Source: Acidimicrobiaceae bacterium (GTDB lineage Bacteria > Actinomycetota > Acidimicrobiia > Acidimicrobiales > Aldehydirespiratoraceae). Taken from it: a stretch of DNA of 36,319 nucleotides. Location of the stretch: assembly GCA_028819505.1 (NCBI GenBank), contig JAPPLH010000011.1:1-36319 (forward strand), written 5' to 3'. The notes under the pieces are model-generated. The model searched no databases, had not been told where the DNA came from, and saw only the letters and a program-made list of their open reading frames with translations. Position numbers and translations under genes: made by a program. Shown here one piece after another: positions 32,667-36,319 of the stretch; position 1 is the stretch's first letter; each line of letters begins with the position of its first letter.

Positions 32667-34058
32667 TCATGAGAGCTCCCCTATCCGCCTCTGGAGGTCC
32701 TGGATCTGGTCGAAGACGTCCTTGCGCTCGGTCATGTGGTGCTCGATCTTGCGCACGGCGTGGATGACGGTGGTGTGGTCGCGGTTGCCGAAGGCCCTGC
32801 CGATCTCCGGGTAGGACAGGTCGGTCATGTTCCTGGTCACGTACATGGCGACTTGGCGGGCGTCGACGAGGGGCCTGCGCCGGCTGCCTCCGGTGATCTG
32901 CTCGACCGAGAAGTCGAAGAGATCGGCCGTGGCGTCGAGGATGCCTCCGACCGTGACCGGCGCCTTGACAGTGTTGCTGATCAAGTCGGCCAGGACGCGC
33001 TTGGCGAGTTCGTAGGAGCATGGTTGACCGGTGATATTGGCGTAGGCGGTGACCTTGATGAGGGCGCCCTCGAGCTCACGGATCGAGTCGGTGACGTTCT
33101 CAGCGATGAATGAGAGGACTTCGCCTGGGATCTCGATGGCCGCCGACTCGGCCTTCTTCTCCAGGATGGCCAGCCGGGTGACCAGATCCGGGGGTTGGAT
33201 GTCGGTGATGAGGCCCGACTTGAACCTGCTCCTGAGCCGGTCCTCCAGAGTGGGTATCGCATCGGGGGAGCGATCGGAGGACAGGACTATCTGCGCGCCG
33301 TTCTGCAGGAGGTCGTTGAACGTGTGGAAGAACTCCTCCTGAAGGCCGTCCTTGCCCTCCATGAACTGGATGTCGTCGACCAGCAGCACGTCGTTGCTCC
33401 GGTAGAGCAGCTTGAACTCCGGCTGGGTGCTGTTCCGTATCGCCTGCACGAACTCGTTCAGGAAGGTCTCGCTGGTGACGTAGCGCACCTTGTAGGAGGG
33501 GTAGTGGCTGTTCACATAGTGGGCGATGGCCCTCAGGAGGTGGGTCTTGCCGAGGCCGGAGTCTCCGTGGATCAGCAGCGGGTTGTACGGCCCGGCCGGG
33601 GCCTCGGCCACAGCGAGCGCCGCCGCATGCGAGAACCGGTTGGAGGTTCCGGTCACGAACTGCTCGAAAGTCAAGCGAGCATGCGGCCTGGAGTCTCCGT
33701 TGGCGCCCGCGGCGCCTGGGTCGGGCTCGGTGCCACGCAGGGCCGGTGCCTCCTCCGCAGGCGCCTCCGCGTGGCTGGCTGAGAAGCGGTCGGTCTCGCC
33801 CCAGCCCGGGTCGATCTCGATCCGCACCATCACATCAGGCTCGGCGTCGTCCAGGGCGTCGGTCAGCAGATCGAAGTAGCGGCGCTCGATCCGGGCCTTC
33901 TGGAGGCTGGTAGGCACGACCAGCGTCAGGGACCGCTGGTCGAAGGCGGTTGCTCGGGCGCCGCTGAAGGTGGTTCGCCAGACGGCGTCGCTCACCTGGC
34001 TACGGATGTTCTGCGCGCAAGTGGTCCAGATCCGCTCCGCTTCGGCGTGGATGTTCAT
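32667..34058 (-). CDS. dnaA: Chromosomal replication initiator DnaA
   Basis: The 463-residue initiator has all four domains. Domain I starts MNIHAEAERIWTTCAQNIRS, and an acidic/Ala linker spans about 90-128. The AAA+ core has Walker A GDSGLGKTH (165-173) and Walker B LLVDDIQF. The C-terminal DNA-binding domain has SRRRPLVDARQVAMYVTRNMTDLSYPEIGRAFGNRDHTTVIHA. It unwinds the origin and regulates its own transcription. The ATG was chosen because AAGGAGA lies ten bases upstream and the longer frame has no similarity. A DnaA-box cluster lies just upstream of the start, in the leader of the candidate promoter. Confidence 0.98.
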   Translation of the reverse strand: MNIHAEAERIWTTCAQNIRSQVSDAVWRTTFSGARATAFDQRSLTLVVPTSLQKARIERRYFDLLTDALDDAEPDVMVRIEIDPGWGETDRFSASHAEAPAEEAPALRGTEPDPGAAGANGDSRPHARLTFEQFVTGTSNRFSHAAALAVAEAPAGPYNPLLIHGDSGLGKTHLLRAIAHYVNSHYPSYKVRYVTSETFLNEFVQAIRNSTQPEFKLLYRSNDVLLVDDIQFMEGKDGLQEEFFHTFNDLLQNGAQIVLSSDRSPDAIPTLEDRLRSRFKSGLITDIQPPDLVTRLAILEKKAESAAIEIPGEVLSFIAENVTDSIRELEGALIKVTAYANITGQPCSYELAKRVLADLISNTVKAPVTVGGILDATADLFDFSVEQITGGSRRRPLVDARQVAMYVTRNMTDLSYPEIGRAFGNRDHTTVIHAVRKIEHHMTERKDVFDQIQDLQRRIGELS

Positions 34059-34074
34059 GTGCGTTGGATCTCCT

Positions 34075-34107
34075 TTCTCCACAGAATCGTCCACAAGATG
34101 TGGACAA
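34075..34107. promoter_or_regulatory. Cluster of three DnaA boxes
   Basis: TTCTCCACA (34075-34083) and TCGTCCACA (34087-34095) each match TTGTCCACA at eight of nine positions. TGTGGACAA (34099-34107) is the perfect box on the minus strand. The second and third face each other three bases apart. They lie 17-50 bases upstream of the dnaA ATG, fitting origin binding and autoregulation. Confidence 0.85.
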
Positions 34108-34175
34108 GAGATCTCCGTGGCTCCCTTTGATGCAGGAGGACGGCGCCCAGATCCGCTTGAAGTGGTGGGCAGCGG

Positions 34176-34203
34176 AACGTAGCAGCATCCGCACCGGCTG
34201 CAA
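34176..34203 (-). promoter_or_regulatory. dnaA: Candidate dnaA promoter
   Basis: On the minus strand TTGCAG (34198-34203) and TACGTT (34176-34181) are separated by 16 bases and match -35 and TANNNT -10 patterns. The transcript would start near 34168 and carry the DnaA-box cluster in its roughly 110-base leader. Confidence 0.5.
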
Positions 34204-34275
34204 GTCGGCCGCCGGAGCGCGGGCAAACTGCAAGTTCAGGCTTGCTGAAGTCGAAGTTGACTACATCGACGTAAG

Positions 34276-34290
34276 ATGTATGGCATACAT
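34276..34290. promoter_or_regulatory. Perfect 7-1-7 palindrome in the rpmH-dnaA region
   Basis: ATGTATG-G-CATACAT is a perfect inverted repeat in an AT-rich patch of otherwise GC-rich DNA. It overlaps a possible rpmH -10 and follows a second imperfect repeat (ACATC, seven bases, GATGT). It could be a regulator-binding site or part of the unwinding region. Confidence 0.55.
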
Positions 34291-34401
34291 GTTCTTTGAT
34301 CCGGTGCGGGACCGGTGGACGGTGGACGGCTCGCGGCGCCTGTCCGGGCCGGCTGGTTGTCGCAGCGCAGGGTCAGCCCTACGGTGGATGCCGACTGCCG
34401 T

Positions 34402-34410
34402 TCATCCACA
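34402..34410 (+). promoter_or_regulatory. DnaA-box-like site near rpmH
   Basis: TCATCCACA matches TTATCCACA at eight of nine positions. It is isolated from the cluster at 34075-34107 by about 295 bases, within the same intergenic region. Confidence 0.5.
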
Positions 34411-34473
34411 GCATCGACCCGGATGGCGGCTCGTGTGGCGTGCTCGGAGCCGAGCAGGCCGGGGAGGATCTCC

Positions 34474-34608
34474 ATGAAGCGCCCTTTTCAGCCGAATATA
34501 AGAAAAAGGCATAAGAAGCACGGGTTCCGAGCGAGGATGAGGACACGCGGAGGTCGTGCGGTGCTGCGGGCGCGCCGCCGCCGCGGGCGGAGTCGGCTGG
34601 CCGCGTGA
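34474..34608 (+). CDS. rpmH: Ribosomal protein bL34
   Basis: The 44-residue, strongly basic protein is recognised directly: [20 protein letters not shown] then [21 protein letters not shown]. It is a structural component of the large ribosomal subunit. The ATG is preceded by GGAGGA five bases upstream. Its position opposite dnaA is conserved across bacteria. The stop overlaps the rnpA GTG start by GTGA (34605-34608). Confidence 0.97.
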   Translation: MKRPFQPNIRKRHKKHGFRARMRTRGGRAVLRARRRRGRSRLAA

Positions 34609-34928
34609 ACAGCCCGGCGATCAGCCGCGGCGCGCGTCACGAAGCTGGAATGCCGGCCAGCGTTCGCCGCGGTCCTCTCAGGGTCTCGTACCGCGCCGTT
34701 CCGACAGACGCGCGCGTCATGTTCGCGGTGCCGAAGTCGGTGGGGACGGCGGTAGTGCGCAACCGGGCTCGTAGGCGGGTGCGGGAAGCCCTGCGCGAGC
34801 TCGCCGGCGACGGTACGATCGCGCTGCGCGATGGAGAGTATCGCCTGGGCATCTCGTCGTCGCTCGAGGGCCTGTCAGCCGCCGAGCTCCGTGAGACCTT
34901 GGGCGAGCTGCTGGGAGGCGTCCGGTGA
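34605..34928 (+). CDS. rnpA: Ribonuclease P protein component
   Basis: The 107-residue basic protein carries the RNase P signature [16 protein letters not shown] (about 51-66), preceded by [11 protein letters not shown]. It helps the RNA subunit process tRNA 5' ends. The N-terminal region before GPLRVSYRA is short and lacks the usual Phe-rich helix, at the lower end of family length. The start is GTG inside the rpmH stop, and the stop overlaps a GTG of the next frame, so rpmH-rnpA-yidD form a coupled operon. Confidence 0.93.
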   Translation: MNSPAISRGARHEAGMPASVRRGPLRVSYRAVPTDARVMFAVPKSVGTAVVRNRARRRVREALRELAGDGTIALRDGEYRLGISSSLEGLSAAELRETLGELLGGVR

Positions 34929-35266
34929 CGCGCCGGTGGTCGACGTGTCCGAGGCCGGCGCCGCTGACCGGTCTGGGCGGAGCTGCCGGGATGCATTCGC
35001 TGATGCGCCGGCTTCCGGCACGAGTCGCCTGCGGCGCGATACGGGCTTACCGACTGGTCCGGGCCGGTCGCCCGCCGATGTGCCGGTACATGCCGTCGTG
35101 TTCGGCCTACGCGCTCGAGGCGCTGCAGAAGCACGGCACGGTGCGCGGCACGTGGCTGACGGCACGCCGCCTGGCCCGCTGTCACCCGTGGGGCTCGACG
35201 GGGTGGGATCCGGTGCCTGACGGACTGGGAGTCGCCGCTGCGACGGGGAAGTCCTCCGATGCTTGA
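34925..35266 (+). CDS. yidD: YidD, membrane protein insertion efficiency factor
   Basis: The conserved YidD body is clear: [51 protein letters not shown] then GWDPVPD. It includes the cysteines and the short amphipathic helix that attaches to the inner membrane near YidC. The coupled GTG start gives 113 residues; an in-frame ATG at 34991 (MHSLMRRLP), with GGAG eight bases upstream, gives 91 residues and matches usual family length better. The true start is therefore uncertain. The stop overlaps the yidC ATG by eight bases. Confidence 0.93.
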   Translation: MTRRWSTCPRPAPLTGLGGAAGMHSLMRRLPARVACGAIRAYRLVRAGRPPMCRYMPSCSAYALEALQKHGTVRGTWLTARRLARCHPWGSTGWDPVPDGLGVAAATGKSSDA

Positions 35267-36319
35267 TCCCCTGTTCGATGTCGTTACCGCAGTGCTGGCC
35301 TGGTTCTACTCGCTGTGGCCGTCCTACGGCATGGCCATTGCCTTCCTGACCCTGACCGCCATGATCGCGGTGACCCCCCTCACCCTGAAATCGACGCGAA
35401 GCATGCTGCAGATGCAGCAGCACATGCCTGCGGTGAAGAAGCTCCAGAGCCAGCACAGGGGCGATCGGCAGGCCATGAACGAGGCCACCATGGCCTACTA
35501 CAGGGACCATGGGCTCAATCCGGCCGGATGCCTGCTCCCGATGCTGGTGCAGGGCCCGATCTTCCTCGTCATGTACCGGGTCGTGCATGGACTCACCAGG
35601 CGCACGACGGAGATCGGCACCCAACTCGGGTTCACGTCGCGCCGCTTCGCCGACAGTGCGTCCGGCGGGGTCGCCCAGTACGCCGAGACCCCGGTCTCGA
35701 GGGGCGAGCTTCCGTTCGACCCGGACTTCCTGTCCAGGGACAGCGACTTCTACGCACGCTTGAGCGACAACGTCGAGATGGTCTCTTGGGGCGTCGATCT
35801 GTCCCGGAGCGCGAGTTCGGCGATGGCTGCCGGCGTCGTCGCGGCGCTCCCCTACCTGCTGATGATGGTGATCGTGCTGGTCACCGGCCTCTACCAGCAG
35901 CGCCAGATCCAAGGCCGGCAGAACGTCGCAGCCGCCAATCCCCAGCAACAGATGATGATGAAGCTGATCCCGTACCTCCTGCCGGTCATCTCCTACGGGA
36001 TCCCGGCCGCGGTGGTGATCTACTTCATCGTCTCGAACACGGTCCGGATCGCGCAGCAGGCCTACATCACCCGGTCCTTCTACCGTGGGGAGGATTCTCT
36101 CGGGGCGCAGGTTGCCAAGCAGCGTTCGGCCGCCGAGGCCGAAGGTGCCGGCGCAGCCGGGACCCAGGACCGACCGTTGAGATCGGCGACTGAGAGCAAG
36201 GGTGCTCCGACGCCGAGGAGGGACGCCAGATCCAAGGCGCCTGCGCGCAAGCGGGCTCAGGGTTCGGGCGGGGCGCCTGCGCGCAAGCGGGCTCAGGGTT
36301 CGGGCGGGGCGCCTGCGCG
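35259..36319 (+). CDS. yidC: YidC/Oxa1 membrane insertase (3' end outside window)
   Basis: The open frame from the ATG ([20 protein letters not shown]) runs to the window edge, 353 codons without a stop, so the gene is partial. It has the YidC layout of Gram-positive-type insertases: first membrane segment (about 8-40), then a basic cytoplasmic hairpin ([40 protein letters not shown]). [20 protein letters not shown] follows, then two or three more segments, including [16 protein letters not shown] and [31 protein letters not shown]. The cytoplasmic tail is basic and ends in 12-residue repeats ([12 protein letters not shown]). It inserts membrane proteins alone or with Sec. GGAAG lies seven bases before the ATG. 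Confidence 0.95.
   Translation, partial: MLDPLFDVVTAVLAWFYSLWPSYGMAIAFLTLTAMIAVTPLTLKSTRSMLQMQQHMPAVKKLQSQHRGDRQAMNEATMAYYRDHGLNPAGCLLPMLVQGPIFLVMYRVVHGLTRRTTEIGTQLGFTSRRFADSASGGVAQYAETPVSRGELPFDPDFLSRDSDFYARLSDNVEMVSWGVDLSRSASSAMAAGVVAALPYLLMMVIVLVTGLYQQRQIQGRQNVAAANPQQQMMMKLIPYLLPVISYGIPAAVVIYFIVSNTVRIAQQAYITRSFYRGEDSLGAQVAKQRSAAEAEGAGAAGTQDRPLRSATESKGAPTPRRDARSKAPARKRAQGSGGAPARKRAQGSGGAPA
36236..36319 (+). repeat. 36-bp tandem repeat in the yidC tail
   Basis: At least 2.3 identical copies with a period of 36 bases continue past the window edge. Each encodes [12 protein letters not shown] in the yidC frame, adding positive charge to the cytoplasmic tail. The copies are base-identical within the window, pointing to recent expansion. 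Confidence 0.9.

Larger units (their letters stand above)
34059..34473. other. rpmH-dnaA intergenic region, probable oriC or part of it
   Basis: A 415-base region between divergent rpmH and dnaA, the longest gene-free stretch in the window. It holds three DnaA-box matches close to dnaA, an eight-of-nine match near rpmH (34402-34410), two tandem ggtggacgg words (about 34313-34328), a dnaA promoter candidate and a perfect palindrome. A TTGACT at 34257-34262 with TATGGC 16 bases on may promote rpmH. Coding-strand bias also switches here, consistent with an origin. Confidence 0.65.

Noticed and set aside
32664-32677. AGCTC-ATGA-GAGCT hairpin at the dnaA stop as a terminator
   Set aside because: The stem has only five base pairs and no T-run follows.

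Overview
The window is GC-rich bacterial chromosome around the replication origin. The order yidC-yidD-rnpA-rpmH facing dnaA-dnaN-recF-DUF721-gyrB-gyrA-(TadE-like)-DUF3566-tRNA-Ile(GAU) is the classic actinobacterial origin layout. The DUF3566 gene next to gyrA, the TTGTCCACA-type DnaA box, TANNNT-type -10 elements, an F420-type (Ddn-like) oxidoreductase and frequent GTG starts all fit a high-GC actinomycete. A deep lineage such as Acidimicrobiia is plausible, but this is inference. No rRNA, CRISPR array, transposase or integrase was seen.

Layout. Bases 34474-36319 carry the rightward genes rpmH, rnpA, yidD and yidC; yidC runs off the window inside a 36-bp tandem repeat. Bases 34059-34473 are the origin-like region, with a DnaA-box cluster, a dnaA promoter candidate and a perfect palindrome. 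Bases 22424-34058 run leftward: dnaA, dnaN, recF, DUF721/DciA, gyrB, gyrA, a TadE-like protein, DUF3566, tRNA-Ile, a small membrane protein and a saccharopine-dehydrogenase-like oxidoreductase. Many of these genes overlap by four bases (ATGA/GTGA), which suggests translational coupling.

Bases 1-22312 are metabolic or accessory. A HisN-like phosphatase (rightward) diverges from a leftward cluster: coiled-coil protein, FMN-dependent 2-hydroxy-acid oxidase, class III aminotransferase and a taurine-type substrate-binding lipoprotein that lacks its middle segment. A second leftward group follows: a TetR regulator, a fused four-cluster ferredoxin/NrfD membrane subunit and a cytoplasmic molybdopterin oxidoreductase. 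A third group holds an amidohydrolase, an unknown 118-residue protein, an XRE-ImmA/IrrE regulator-protease, an F420-type reductase and the complete heterotetrameric sarcosine oxidase soxBDAG. At the left edge are a membrane-anchored cytochrome c, pgi, and a convergent AAA/DUF4143 ATPase.

Functional reading. The left half looks like catabolism of small N-, S- or hydroxy-organic compounds: sarcosine demethylation by SoxBDAG, amine transfer, hydroxy-acid oxidation and a membrane Mo/Fe-S complex, each close to its own regulator. The right half is replication, topology, RNase P and membrane-insertion housekeeping.

The most unusual signals are: (i) a dispersed repeat of about 47 bp present four times, always at the 3' end of a gene in that gene's sense direction, twice supplying the stop codon; (ii) the ferredoxin-NrfD fusion paired with a Mo subunit that has no Tat signal; (iii) the substrate-binding protein missing most of one lobe; (iv) two independent 38-40 bp duplications at stop/ribosome-binding junctions (soxB-soxD, gyrB-gyrA); (v) the coupled 118-residue / XRE-ImmA pair.
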